Of a stretch of DNA of 64,000 bases, positions 34,683 to 44,102 are shown piece by piece. The notes beneath the pieces were generated by a model. That model made no database searches and was not told the origin of the DNA. It saw only the letters and a program-made list of their open reading frames with translations. The DNA is from Pelagimonas varians. Lineage in GTDB: Bacteria > Pseudomonadota > Alphaproteobacteria > Rhodobacterales > Rhodobacteraceae. The translations under genes were made by a program, and so were the position numbers. The stretch lies in NCBI RefSeq assembly GCF_003208435.1, contig NZ_QKMF01000002.1:124001-188000 (forward strand). Direction: 5' to 3'. The stretch's first letter is position 1, and each line of letters opens with the position of its first letter.

Positions 34683-35213
34683 ATGATTTACACACTGGAT
34701 GGGACAACGCCGAAGATTGCAGACGGCGTTTTTTTAGCCCCAAACTCAAGTGTCATCGGGAATGTTGAAATCGCGGAGAATGCAAGCGTCTGGTTCGGTG
34801 TTGTCATCCGCGGTGATAACGACCTGATGCGCATTGGCGAGGGAAGCAATATTCAGGACAACTGCGTCTTGCATTCCGATCCCGGGTTTTCGCTGACGAT
34901 CGGGCGGAATTGCACGATCGGACACAGTGCAATTGTCCATGGCTGCACGATCGGAGACGGCACGCTGATCGGTATGGGTGCCACTGTTCTGAATGGCGCT
35001 GTCATTGGCCAAAACTGCCTGATCGGAGCTGGCGCGCTCGTCACAGAGAAGACAGTCATCCCGGACAATTCTCTGGTTGTCGGGTCTCCTGCGCGTGTCA
35101 AACGGGAATTGGGTAAAGAGCAGATCGAGGGTCTTAATCAAAGCGCCATACACTATCAGGAAAATTCAAATTGGTTTTCCGAAGAGCTTTCCAGCAAGTT
35201 TCTCGACAGGTGA
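34683..35213 (+). CDS. Gamma-carbonic-anhydrase-like hexapeptide-repeat protein
   Basis: 176 residues forming a left-handed beta helix: repeats of the form [LIV]-G-x-x-x-x run from VIGNVEIAENASVWFGVVIR through GRNCTIGHSAIVHGCTIGDG to AVIGQNCLIGAGALVTEKTV. The metal histidines of gamma-class enzymes are visible as CVLHSD, GHSAIVHG. VIPDNSLVVGSPARVKREL is the standard exit. It is cytosolic and trimeric by family. Its role in this operon is not clear; YrdA/PaaY-type thioesterase or metal-binding functions are alternatives to CO2 hydration. A decayed copy lies at 38072-38275 on the other strand. Confidence 0.88.
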   Translation: MIYTLDGTTPKIADGVFLAPNSSVIGNVEIAENASVWFGVVIRGDNDLMRIGEGSNIQDNCVLHSDPGFSLTIGRNCTIGHSAIVHGCTIGDGTLIGMGATVLNGAVIGQNCLIGAGALVTEKTVIPDNSLVVGSPARVKRELGKEQIEGLNQSAIHYQENSNWFSEELSSKFLDR

Positions 35214-35220
35214 AATCGAC

Positions 35221-36354
35221 ATGACAACCGCACAAAGGAACACCCTTTTACACCTTTTCCGCGCAGCCGTTTCTTCCGTGAAAGGTGACATCTGCGTGCG
35301 GAATTGGGTGTCGGGACACGATGTCAAACGTCCGACGCACATTGTTGCCGTTGGAAAAGCGGCCGCAGCCATGTTTGACGGCCTGCCGGATGACTGGCGT
35401 AATACGATACCCACCTATCTCGTCACCAAGACTAACCACTTAGGTGACAGAGAGTACGGTCGCAACGTGGTGGCCCTGGAAACGAGCCACCCCATACCAG
35501 ATCAAACGTCGATGAACGCTGGCGAGAGGCTGTACAAGTTTGCGGCAAAATGCCCAGCCGGAAGTCATCTGTTGATGCTTGTTTCGGGTGGTGCATCGTC
35601 GCTTGTCGAACATCTGGGGCAAGGGGTTGGTCTCGACGATCTTGTGGCCTTGACTGAAACCGCCTTGGCAGAAGGTCTGGACATCGATGAAGTGAACAAG
35701 CGCCGGCAGGCCATCTCTGCCATTAAAGGAGGTCGGTTGCTCGCGACGTTCAAGGGTCAACAAGTCGATGTCCTTGCCATTTCGGACGTCGCTGGGGATA
35801 GCATCTCGGTCATTGGTTCCGGGATCGGCGCACCGCCCGAGCGCATCGGCTTTGCCTATAATTGTGGTGTTGTCGCCGCAAACGCCGTTGCACGGGACGC
35901 TATAGTTGAAATCGCAAAATCACTCGATATCAAAATAATCACTAACAAAGAAAACCTGTATGAAGACGTACCCATGATCGCTGCTCGGATCGCGCAAGAG
36001 ATCAAGGAAGGACCTGATGGCTTGTATGTCTACGGTGGTGAGCCCACTGTAATTCTTCCCGGAAACCCTGGCAAAGGCGGTCGCAACCAGGCCCTCGCAC
36101 TGGAAATCGCAAGGCACGTTCAAAACCGAAGCGACATAGTCGGCCTCGTCGCAGGGACGGACGGCACCGATGGTCCGACGAATGCAGCGGGAGCGTTCCT
36201 GGATGGCGACACCTTTTCTTCGGAACCCGGCGCGGAAGATGCGCTACGCCGCGCTGATTCTGCCTCTTTTCTTGCCCGCACAGGCGACCAGATCATCACC
36301 GGGCCAACCGGCACGAATGTGATGGATCTCGCCATTTTTCTCAGACACAGATGA
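35221..36354 (+). CDS. ttuD: Glycerate 2-kinase (TtuD/GckA, MOFRL family)
   Basis: 377 residues. The N-terminal DUF4147 domain has HIVAVGKAAAAMFDGLP, LLMLVSGGASSLVEHLGQGV, VNKRRQAISAIKGGRL (catalytic Lys/Arg region) and AISDVAGDSISVIGSGIGAP; the C-terminal MOFRL domain has GGEPTVILPGNPGKGGRNQA and GLVAGTDGTDGPTNAAGAFL. It phosphorylates D-glycerate to 2-phosphoglycerate. ATG 35221 is chosen at the family start, 7 bases after the previous stop; the longer upstream frame overlaps the hexapeptide gene. It is coupled with pyruvate kinase next door, giving glycerate to pyruvate once enolase is supplied. Confidence 0.9.
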   Translation: MTTAQRNTLLHLFRAAVSSVKGDICVRNWVSGHDVKRPTHIVAVGKAAAAMFDGLPDDWRNTIPTYLVTKTNHLGDREYGRNVVALETSHPIPDQTSMNAGERLYKFAAKCPAGSHLLMLVSGGASSLVEHLGQGVGLDDLVALTETALAEGLDIDEVNKRRQAISAIKGGRLLATFKGQQVDVLAISDVAGDSISVIGSGIGAPPERIGFAYNCGVVAANAVARDAIVEIAKSLDIKIITNKENLYEDVPMIAARIAQEIKEGPDGLYVYGGEPTVILPGNPGKGGRNQALALEIARHVQNRSDIVGLVAGTDGTDGPTNAAGAFLDGDTFSSEPGAEDALRRADSASFLARTGDQIITGPTGTNVMDLAIFLRHR

Positions 36355-36365
36355 AGGCTCACATC

Positions 36366-37793
36366 ATGACCACTCATAGTCACCAGCCCCGGCAGACAAA
36401 GATCGTAGCCACGTTGGGTCCCGCGTCTAATTTTTACGACAAGATCAAGGCTCTCGCCGAGGCGGGTGCGAACGTCTTCCGTATGAATTTCAGCCACGGC
36501 ACCCACGAAGACCATGCCAGGGTTCATGCAGCCATTCGCAAAACAGAGAGTGACCTCGGTCGATCCATCGCCATTCTGGCGGATATGCAAGGTCCGAAGC
36601 TTCGCATCGGTGTGGTGCCAGGAGGGGAAAGACCTTTGGCTATCGGCGATCGTATCCGATTGGTGTGTGATCCCACCCAGAAGGACGACGTGCCACTACC
36701 ACATCCCGAGATTTTTGGCACTGTTGAGGTTGGCCATATGATTCTCATCGACGATGGCCGCATCAGGTTGAGCGTTGTTGAGATCCGTGACGGCGCTATC
36801 ACTGCCGAGGTCCTCAACAAAGCGACTTTGCGGGACCGTAAGGGGGTAAACTTTCCGGACACCACGCTGAAAGTGGATGCAATCACGCCAAAAGACCGAG
36901 ACGACTTGCGGTTTGCGCTCGAATTGGGGGTCGATTGGGTGGCAATGTCTTTCGTGCAGACCGCAGAGGATATCAAGAGTCTGCGCCGGTTGACAGGAGA
37001 CATGGCAAAGATCGTTGCCAAAATCGAGAAACCCGTCGCTGTTCAAAATATCGACGCAATCCTCCACGCCACTGACGCCATAATGGTAGCGCGTGGGGAC
37101 TTAGGTGTTGAGTGCGATTGGCACGAGTTGCCGGCCATCCAGGCATCGCTGGTGGCAAACGCCCGGTCACATGGAAAACCAGTTATTGTGGCTACTCAGA
37201 TGCTTGAAAGCATGATCTCAGCTCCTCTGCCCACTCGAGCAGAAACTTCTGACGTCGCCAATGCGGTGTCTCAGTCTGCAGACGCGGTCATGTTGTCAGC
37301 AGAAAGCGCAGCAGGTGAATATCCGGTTGAAGCCGTTAGAGCGATGGCCGAAATTGCCCAAGCGACGGAATCTGGTTCTCGTTCATTGAATTCGAGCGTC
37401 AACACAGCTCTGATTGATGCCCCGGACGATTCAAGCTCAATCGCAAGTGCAGCCAGCACCCTTGCCGATTTGAGGAATGCGAGTTGCATTGCCACGTTTA
37501 CGACAACCGGGGCCACGGCGCTGCGGGTGTCGAAGAATCGTAGTGCCATCCCAATTCTTGCAATCTGTCACTCGGAAAAAGTCGCGCGAAGCCTTTGCCT
37601 TGTCTGGGGGGTAACGCCTATCGTCAGTACCAGCGTCGAAGAGTTCTCTTCCAGCCGCGAAGGCCGCATCCCGTCGCATCTTGCCCCTGAATACCTGGTT
37701 CGGCCTGATCGCCCGGTTGTTGTGACATCCGGATCTGTTCATGGTCAAGCTGGCGGCACAGACTCGCTAAAAATCGCCTATCTCGGCAAATAA
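36366..37793 (+). CDS. pyk: Pyruvate kinase
   Basis: 475 residues from ATG 36366 (AAGG eight bases upstream); ATG 36351, overlapping the ttuD stop as ATGA, is an equally possible start and adds 5 residues. [106 protein letters not shown] and [20 protein letters not shown] are all in place, so the barrel active site is complete. It converts phosphoenolpyruvate to pyruvate with ATP formation. Placed after glycerate kinase it is part of a dedicated glycerate route. Confidence 0.93.
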   Translation: MTTHSHQPRQTKIVATLGPASNFYDKIKALAEAGANVFRMNFSHGTHEDHARVHAAIRKTESDLGRSIAILADMQGPKLRIGVVPGGERPLAIGDRIRLVCDPTQKDDVPLPHPEIFGTVEVGHMILIDDGRIRLSVVEIRDGAITAEVLNKATLRDRKGVNFPDTTLKVDAITPKDRDDLRFALELGVDWVAMSFVQTAEDIKSLRRLTGDMAKIVAKIEKPVAVQNIDAILHATDAIMVARGDLGVECDWHELPAIQASLVANARSHGKPVIVATQMLESMISAPLPTRAETSDVANAVSQSADAVMLSAESAAGEYPVEAVRAMAEIAQATESGSRSLNSSVNTALIDAPDDSSSIASAASTLADLRNASCIATFTTTGATALRVSKNRSAIPILAICHSEKVARSLCLVWGVTPIVSTSVEEFSSSREGRIPSHLAPEYLVRPDRPVVVTSGSVHGQAGGTDSLKIAYLGK

Positions 37794-37803
37794 GGACACA
37801 TCA

Positions 37804-37905
37804 ATGAGCACGATCATCGATATCATCGCCCGCGAAATCCTGGACAGCCGTGGCAACCCTACTGTCGAGGTCGACGTCACGCAAATAGATTTGGCCGTCC
37901 ATTGA
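37804..37905 (+). pseudogene. eno: Enolase gene remnant (first ~24 codons)
   Basis: ATG 37804 opens [20 protein letters not shown] and VEVDVT, the unmistakable start of enolase, then the reading diverges (QIDLAVH) and stops at 37903-37905. It lies 10 bases after pyk with normal operon spacing. The remainder of eno (over 400 codons) is gone, so the operon once encoded glycerate kinase, pyruvate kinase and enolase; the housekeeping enolase must be elsewhere. Confidence 0.85.
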
Positions 37906-38071
37906 TCCCTGTCTTTGCAGTTGACTCTGTTAACCCGTGGCCGTCAAAAAACCGATCGACACCAGCGCTGTGCTGACGCTAGTCCGCAAGATCACTTGAA
38001 AATCTCCGAGCGTTAGCTCGGTAGTGCGCAGCGGAATCTCGTATCGATTCAATTTGCACATCGTTCAGCTC

Positions 38072-38275
38072 TCATACCACACGTCCGGGGGACCCGATTG
38101 CCAGCGAGTTGTCCCGAATTACCGTCCCTTCGGTGACAAGCGCACGCGTTCCGATGAGGTCCAATTTCGGCCAATTGACGCGCCATTGAGGATTATCGCT
38201 CCCATGCCAACAAGCGAGTCGTCGCCGATGCAACATCCATATATGATTGCCCGATGTCCGATTATGCGTTGAAGT
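38072..38275 (-). pseudogene. Decayed gamma-carbonic-anhydrase-like gene fragment
   Basis: Reading the minus strand, one frame gives IGHRAIIYGCCIGDDSLVGM and GAIILNGASIGRN, then after a 1-2 base slip the next frame gives LIGTRALVTEGTVIRDNSLA and IGSPGRVV before a stop. This follows the hexapeptide gene at 34683-35213 (IGHSAIVHGCTIGDGTLIGM ... LIGAGALVTEKTVIPDNSL) closely. The N-terminal half is missing. It is a frameshifted paralog in the opposite orientation, 3 kb downstream. Confidence 0.8.
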
Positions 38276-38541
38276 GTCAACCAGGAGCGGCAACTCCTTC
38301 CCGCTTCTCGATGGTCGAAACCGACCACCGCGAATGAGCGAATTGAAGTCGGGCGAGATCAGGCCAGTTGAATTGCCCCTTCGGTGATACCCGCTGCGCC
38401 TGCAATTTTTTCACGCCGCAAGAGCAAAGGGTTTCTCCGGAAGCATTTGCTGCGCAAGCCAATGTCCGGAAAGTCCGCATCTTACCAGTTCGTGCGCCGC
38501 GCAGCGAACGGCAGTTCCCTGAACCAGCCACTCATGACCAT

Positions 38542-38567
38542 CGCAGCGAAGGTGTCGAAAGAGCCCA
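38542..38567. repeat. 26-bp dispersed repeat, copy 2
   Basis: Identical over 26 bases to 25353-25378 (begins CGCAGCGAAGGTGTCGAAAG). The surrounding bases differ beyond a few positions. Related TTCGTGCAG-GCAGCA text occurs at 38666 and 44231. Confidence 0.65.
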
Positions 38568-39211
38568 GAGCGTTGATTCGGTTTTTGTGCTGCGTGCGCA
38601 CGCAACGCAGAAATTGCTGCAACAGCGTAAATCTCAACGCCGCTGCGCGGCAGGAAAACCGGCCATTCGTGCAGAGTGCAGCAAGGAACAGAGGTCGAAA
38701 TCACGGTGTGAGGACGAACCGGGCATTTGACAACTGAACTCAAACCGTTGGTCTTGTGGTATCTACCCAATCCGAGAGCTACGATGTCCATTGATCGTTT
38801 CACCACCGCGAGACTTTCGGTTCACAACTGGCGGTCCACCTTAGACGACAATCAATGGTGCCAAACATTGGAAGCGTCTTTGTCGGCAATCTTATCGAAC
38901 CGTGGTATGCGACTTGAATGTTAAACCCGCGCGCAGCGAATGGGTCGTTTGGAACTGCCCATTCTTGACCTATCCGATTGGCCTATATAGAGGATTCTGC
39001 CCAAAGTGAGGTCCCGCGCACGTGCAAGTCTTCTGCGTGTGCAATAGCTACATCAACAAAAGGCCGGTTTACGGGAATTGTCCTCAAGCATGATGTGACG
39101 CCCTTAAATGACAATTGGCTCCGTCGGGTGCGCAGGAAAGGGGCTAGTCGGTCTTGTCCGACTCAGTTTATGCTTTGAAAAATTGTTTTTCATTTCACCT
39201 TTGGAGGCTCC

Positions 39212-41971
39212 ATGCTTCGCCTGCTGATTTCCACCTTTTTAATAGCTTTTGCTTCGGTCGCACCTGCCCAAGACAACGCCAATACGATCCTCGTGATGGA
39301 TGGATCGGGATCGATGTGGGGCCAAATTGAAGGCGTCAATAAGATCGTTATCGCGCGCGAAGTGGTGGCAGATTTGCTCGACAACTTCCCAGTAGATCAG
39401 AACCTTGGCCTTACGGTGTACGGTCACCGCGAGCGCGGCAATTGCGCTGACATTGAAACCGTGGTCGCGCCCGGACCTGACACTAAGGAATTGATCCGGG
39501 CTGCGGTGAACGGCATCAACCCGCGCGGCAAAACACCGATGACCGATGCGATAATCGCAGCCGCAGAGGCGCTGCGCTACACCGAGGAACGTGCGACTGT
39601 CATCCTGATTTCGGACGGGATCGAGACATGCAACCCCGACCCCTGCGCTGCGGCTCGCGCGTTGGAAGAGGCAGGCATAGATTTCACAGCACATGTGGTT
39701 GGCTTTGACGTCACCGACCCCGAGGCATTGGCGCAGATGCAGTGCCTTGCCGGTGAAACCGGTGGCCAGTTCCTCACCGCCTCAGACGCAAATGAATTGA
39801 CCGATGCCCTGAACACGGTGGTGGTCGAGCCGGTTTATGTACCGCAGACCGTCCAAATCGTTGGCGTTCTGACACCCAACGGCCCGGAAATCACTGAGGC
39901 CATCCGCTGGAACATCCTGCCACAGGCTGGTGCGAACTTTGATGGCGCTGGACCGGGCTTTGGCATCGACCTGCCAGGCGGCGCATATGACGTTGTGGGC
40001 ATCCGCGAAAGCGACAGTGCGGATGCAGGTGTGACCTTTGACGTGGCTGCGCTAGAAACCGATCAGGGCCTGCGGATAGAAGTCGTCTTTCCCGAACCAC
40101 AGCCAGATCCGACCATGATCACCTTTCGCGCTGTTATCGGCACGGAAAATGGCCCCGACATCGACACGCCAGTATTCTGGGACATTGGCTCAGAGGCTGA
40201 TGGCGCAATTGTAGACGACGAGATGACCAACCCTCTGTCCGCGATGCTGGAACTAGGTTCGCACACTGTCACGGCCTATTGGGCCGAGCAGGAAACAACA
40301 TCTCAACCGCGCCAATTCATGGTTACAGCTGACCCGCGCGAGATCGTCGTGGTGTTCGAACCGCCTGCGATCACCGCCTCTATCGGTGCGCCTTCCACGG
40401 CAATCGTCGGCTCGACAATCGAGGTCACATGGAACGGGCCTGAAAATGCCGACGACTTTATCGGTATCGGCAAAGTGGATGCGACGGGGTCCGCTCGGTG
40501 GCGCAACTTTACGAAGGTGTCCGATAGTTCGCCCTTGCAACTTGTGATCCCGCCAGAGCCGGGACAATATGACATTGCCTATTTCGACGGCGCGACAAAT
40601 ACCGTGCTAGGGTCTGCGACCATCGAGGTCATGGCGGCAGAGATAACAATCAACGCCCCGGGCGAAGCCAGTGTCAGCGAGGTTTTTGAGCTCACTTGGA
40701 CTGGCCCAGATTATACCAATGACTTTATCGGAATCGGCATGGTCGGCGCGAGTGGCTCTGGCCAGTGGAGGAACTTCACCCTTACCTCGGAAGGCAGCCC
40801 GATGCGCCTGCAAGCGCCCTCGGTTCCCGGCGAGTATTTGATCAAGTACTTCTTCGATCAGGAAAACTGGCCCGCCTTGGAGGTGTCGATCATAGTCGTA
40901 GAACCAGAAGTTTCTGTGTCCGCCCCAAGTGAAGCAGACGTCAGCCAAATGATCGAAGTGGCATGGACAGGCCCGAACACGCCCGGTGATTTCATCGGCA
41001 TCGGCCTTGTAGGAGCAAATGGTTCCGGCCAATGGCGCAACTTCACCAGTACGGCTGATGGAAACCCGTTGCAGCTCAGGACACCCGCCGAGCCGGGCGA
41101 TTACGTGATCAAATACTTCCTTGATCAAAACAACACGCCCCTCTTTGAAACACCGATCACGCTGCGCGAACCAGAAGTGTCCGTAACCGCCCCCGCCACC
41201 GCCGAGGTCAGCAGCATGATCGAAGTCAGTTGGACAGGTCCAGATACGCCGGGGGATTTCATCGGCATAGGCATGGTCGGCCAAAGCGGGTCAGGCCAGT
41301 GGAGGTCCTTCACCAGCACAGCAGACGGTAACCCTTTGCAGCTTTTGGTCCCCGCCGAGCCAGGCGATTACGTAATCAAGTATTTCCTAGATCAGAGAAA
41401 CACGCCCCTTTTTGAGCTGCCGATCAGTGTCACACCTGCAACCATCACTATGGATGTGCCAGCCGTGATGACGGGCGGAACATTCGTAGATATCCCGTGG
41501 ACCGGTCCAAATCACCCCGGCGACTTCATCGGGATCGGACTGGCCGGCCAAAGCGGTTCTGGCCAATGGCGTTCTTTCGTTGAAACCGCCAATGGATCAC
41601 CAGCCCGTTTGCGCATTCCAACGGCGGGTGGCGACTATGTCGTGAAATACTTCCTAGACCAACGCAACACGCCCGCAATGACAGTGCCCGTATCCGTCAC
41701 AACGCCACCCGCGACGCTGGATGCGCCTGCGATTGCAGCGGCCGGGTCCAGCATTGAAGTCGCATGGACCGGCCCCAACTACGATGGGGATTATGTCGGG
41801 ATCGGGAAAACCGGTTCGAGTGGCTCTAGCCAATGGCGGGCATTTGCAAAGACTGCGGACGGGGCGGTCCTGACCATCACGCTGCCGGATGAGAAAGGCG
41901 ACTACATAATCAAGTACTTCGTCAATGCTGATCGGGCCTCGATTGTACAACGCGCGATCACAATCCAGTAG
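39212..41971 (+). CDS. Large exported VWA-domain protein with six C-terminal repeats
   Basis: 919 residues. A signal peptide (cleavage near APAQ-DN) is followed by a von Willebrand A domain with an intact MIDAS (ILVMDGSGSMWGQIE, Asp30; later TPMTDAIIAA and ILISDGIETC). Two related domains of about 80 residues follow (VQIVGVLTPNGPEI and MITFRAVIGTENGPDI starts). Then come six repeats of about 80-85 residues, each with I-E-V-x-W-T-G-P, D-F-I-G-I-G, G-S-G-Q-W-R-x-F and P-G-D-Y-x-I-K-Y-F, from about residue 385 to the end. The repeats look like beta-sandwich modules. It probably acts in the periplasm or at the surface in metal-dependent adhesion. No partner genes are adjacent. Confidence 0.85.
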   Translation: MLRLLISTFLIAFASVAPAQDNANTILVMDGSGSMWGQIEGVNKIVIAREVVADLLDNFPVDQNLGLTVYGHRERGNCADIETVVAPGPDTKELIRAAVNGINPRGKTPMTDAIIAAAEALRYTEERATVILISDGIETCNPDPCAAARALEEAGIDFTAHVVGFDVTDPEALAQMQCLAGETGGQFLTASDANELTDALNTVVVEPVYVPQTVQIVGVLTPNGPEITEAIRWNILPQAGANFDGAGPGFGIDLPGGAYDVVGIRESDSADAGVTFDVAALETDQGLRIEVVFPEPQPDPTMITFRAVIGTENGPDIDTPVFWDIGSEADGAIVDDEMTNPLSAMLELGSHTVTAYWAEQETTSQPRQFMVTADPREIVVVFEPPAITASIGAPSTAIVGSTIEVTWNGPENADDFIGIGKVDATGSARWRNFTKVSDSSPLQLVIPPEPGQYDIAYFDGATNTVLGSATIEVMAAEITINAPGEASVSEVFELTWTGPDYTNDFIGIGMVGASGSGQWRNFTLTSEGSPMRLQAPSVPGEYLIKYFFDQENWPALEVSIIVVEPEVSVSAPSEADVSQMIEVAWTGPNTPGDFIGIGLVGANGSGQWRNFTSTADGNPLQLRTPAEPGDYVIKYFLDQNNTPLFETPITLREPEVSVTAPATAEVSSMIEVSWTGPDTPGDFIGIGMVGQSGSGQWRSFTSTADGNPLQLLVPAEPGDYVIKYFLDQRNTPLFELPISVTPATITMDVPAVMTGGTFVDIPWTGPNHPGDFIGIGLAGQSGSGQWRSFVETANGSPARLRIPTAGGDYVVKYFLDQRNTPAMTVPVSVTTPPATLDAPAIAAAGSSIEVAWTGPNYDGDYVGIGKTGSSGSSQWRAFAKTADGAVLTITLPDEKGDYIIKYFVNADRASIVQRAITIQ

Positions 41972-41977
41972 AGCGTC

Positions 41978-42007
41978 CAAGGGTGGCCTTGACCGGGGCC
42001 GCCCTTG
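41978..42007 (+). terminator. Hairpin after the VWA gene
   Basis: CAAGGGTGGCC (41978-41988) pairs with GGCCGCCCTTG (41997-42007), an 11-bp stem with one G-T/U wobble and an 8-nt loop, 6 bases after the VWA stop. No long U-run follows, so termination strength is uncertain. Confidence 0.55.
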
Positions 42008-42810
42008 AACTTTGTAATGTTCTAAACCATCCTGTCTTAACCTCGAATGCAATCACATCTGTGGTGGCGAAACTTGATTCAAACATCGGATTACCTGCCA
42101 GCTTCGCGTAGGAGCTATGGCACTGGACTTGAGGCCCCTTTTATATGGCGGCCTCCAGATTGAATAACCGCTTTACCCCGCGCGCGTTTCCTGATCGGTA
42201 TCTAACATGCTGCGAAAATTTTGGGTCTATCCCAACAAAGGTATCAAACCCTACACAGGTTTTTTTGTATTTATTTGAAGGCTTTACGCTTTCCTTGGTT
42301 TCGCCCCCGTTTTGAACCCAGTTTCACAGAGCTAATTTAGGGTGGTGCTTTATAGCTCCAAATCCTTTGTTGCAGATACGGAAAGGTCCGTTCACAAAAC
42401 GACCGTTTTGAGTGTTCTCTTTCTATCGCGATGATGGGGTCCGTTGCGGATAGGGGCGAAATCCTGCGCTGAAGGAATTTGGCCCCATCGGAAGGTTTGT
42501 GCGTACGTTGGAGCAAGCCGCAGCGAAAGACCTGTGTGCATTTCGTGTCTCAGGCCAACTTTCAATGGCCGCTCTAGTGAAATCCGCCGCGTCGCCAAAT
42601 GTGGATCGCTGCACTTGCGAAGCGATGCTGCATCAGCGAAAGTTAAACATCCAAAGTCTGGTTTGTCCCGCTGACCTTCCCTTCAGTCATCAAAAATGCT
42701 GCATGGTGTGTCGAACGGCTGGTCTGGTGAAGCTGCATTGCGGCGTTAGGTGATCTGACCAAAGTCCGGTCAGGGCCGTTTGTGCCGACCGTCGCGAACG
42801 GCCCATTTGT
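42008..42810. other. Gene-free 0.8-kb interval, repeat-like
   Basis: No credible gene. The part from about 42430 onward (CCGCAGCGAAAGACCTG near 42518, AAGTCCGGTCAGGGCCGT near 42762) resembles the other dispersed-repeat debris. It continues on the far side of the IS element (44172 onward: CATTAGCGGACATTGATCGG), so the element appears to have inserted into one such repeat. Confidence 0.5.
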
Positions 42811-42824
42811 ATGTACCGGCTGCT

Positions 42825-43043
42825 GTTCGCAAATGATTTCTCGCATGTTCTCGGAAGTCGCTCATATGTATTCGGCCTGTTGATCGACACGCGGGTCGTG
42901 GCCTTGTTGGGGTTACGCACGCGCCGTGATCTCATTAGCGGACAGGTCGACTATGACCAAATGGGCCGACAGACTCTGGGGGCGTAATATTTCCGTTCCA
43001 TGCTTTCTATCTATCGCGAACTCCTTCGGATTACTGCGGGTTG
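42825..43043 (-). ncRNA. Candidate bridge/seek RNA region of the IS110 element
   Basis: Non-coding DNA downstream of the transposase. Read on the minus strand it contains CGGCCCATTTG (42968 to 42958), identical to the plus-strand left flank at 42799-42809, and 13 bases later TGTCCGCTAATG (42944 to 42933), the reverse complement of the right flank at 44172-44183 (15 of 16 if extended over ATCCCATTAGCGGACA). One guide equal to the top strand on the left and one equal to the bottom strand on the right is the arrangement known for the target-binding loop of IS110-type guide RNAs. RNA ends and structure were not determined. Confidence 0.55.
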
Positions 43044-44102
43044 TTAAATGCCGACAGCAACCTCGTCTCTTGGCGCATCGAACGCCGTTTTATGTCTCAA
43101 TATGCTCCATGCCATGCGCGCCAGTTTGTTAGCGAGCGCGATGGCCGCCTTGTTGCGGTGCATACGCTCGGCGGCGCGGGTCAACCATTCACCAAAGCTG
43201 AAGTCAGGCCACCGGTGTGGGCGCATCATAATGACCTTTGCCGCTTGGACGAACAACATCCTAAGATACCTGCTGCCGCGCTTCGATATTCGTCCCAACA
43301 CTGTCCTACCGCCTGTGCTGTATTGGCGAGGCACCAGTCCTACCCAAGCCGCAAAATCCCTACCGCGATCAAATGCCTCTCCTTCACCAATCGCGGCCAC
43401 CATCGCCGTGGAGATCATCGGACCAATCCCAGGCACCGTCATCACGTTGACGCAGTTCTCCTCGGTCCGGCTGATCTCCTCAATCTCTTTCGACACCTTG
43501 TCGATCCGATCGTCCATCCACATCCAATCGCCGTAAAGCCCGATCAGGATCGAACGCATGCGTGGCGATATCTCGTCTTTGCGTGCCTCAAGGATCGTCT
43601 CAAATGAGTTCTTCAACGCACGTAGGCCTTTGCGCACGGTGATCCCTTGTTCGATCAAGAAAGCCCGGATCTGGTTGATTGTTGCTGTTCGGCGCGACAC
43701 CAAGCGCGATCGGACCCGATGCAACGCCTGAAGATCAAGCTGCTCCTGCGTCTTCTCAGAAACCACTTTCAGGTTTGGACGCAGCGCAGCCTCGGCGATC
43801 GCTTCCGCGTCATTGTAATCGTTCTTCTGACCCTTGTTGAAGGGCTTCACATAGATCGCTGGAATGATCCGGGGCTCAAATCCCAATTTGCGCAACGTAC
43901 GGCTTACAAAGTGAGCGCTCAGACACGCTTCCATGCCGACCACACAACGCGGCAACTTCTCAAAAGTTGCAACCAACGCAAGCCGCTTGATCTGTTGGCG
44001 GATCACGCGTTGCCCGTCGGGATCGAAACCGACCAAATGGAACGTGTCTTTGCCAATATCAATCCCAATCGACATCAGCTCATCAAATTCAATCTTCGCC
44101 AT
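43044..44102 (-). CDS. IS110-family transposase (DEDD recombinase)
   Basis: 352 residues. The N-terminal RuvC-like DEDD domain starts SIGIDIGKDTFHLVGFDPDG (first Asp), has VVGMEACLSAHFVSRTLRKL (Glu) and KGQKNDYNDAEAIAEAALRP (the two late Asp). The C-terminal transposase_20 domain has MTVPGIGPMISTAMVAAIGE, FAAWVGLVPRQYSTGGR and RGSRYLRMLFVQAA with the conserved Ser region. The ATG at 44102 is chosen because GGAGAAGTAGC precedes it; the frame runs 24 codons further upstream without support. It appears intact, so the element could be active. Confidence 0.93.
   Translation of the reverse strand: MAKIEFDELMSIGIDIGKDTFHLVGFDPDGQRVIRQQIKRLALVATFEKLPRCVVGMEACLSAHFVSRTLRKLGFEPRIIPAIYVKPFNKGQKNDYNDAEAIAEAALRPNLKVVSEKTQEQLDLQALHRVRSRLVSRRTATINQIRAFLIEQGITVRKGLRALKNSFETILEARKDEISPRMRSILIGLYGDWMWMDDRIDKVSKEIEEISRTEENCVNVMTVPGIGPMISTAMVAAIGEGEAFDRGRDFAAWVGLVPRQYSTGGRTVLGRISKRGSRYLRMLFVQAAKVIMMRPHRWPDFSFGEWLTRAAERMHRNKAAIALANKLARMAWSILRHKTAFDAPRDEVAVGI

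Larger units (their letters stand above)
37906..39211. other. 1.3-kb decayed region without intact genes
   Basis: Contains a degraded carbonic-anhydrase-like fragment on the minus strand (38072-38275), one copy of the 26-bp dispersed repeat (38542-38567), a TTCGTGCAGAGTGCAGCA block at 38666-38683, and other repeat-like text. The last 60 bases before 39212 should hold the promoter of the VWA gene (GGAGG ribosome site at about 39203). Nothing else is recognised. Confidence 0.6.

Noticed and set aside
34399-34768. Several overlapping 90-116 codon frames in the altronate dehydratase remnant
   Set aside because: Only the frame giving the UxaA C-terminus makes biological sense; the others are its shadows.
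38010-38045. tRNA-like text GCGTTAGCTCGGTAGTGCGC
   Set aside because: It resembles a D-arm, but no anticodon arm, T-arm (GTTCRA) or acceptor pairing was found around it.
42690-43132. Short frames next to the IS110 transposase
   Set aside because: They fall in the non-coding end of the element and show no protein family; the guide-like matches explain the region better.
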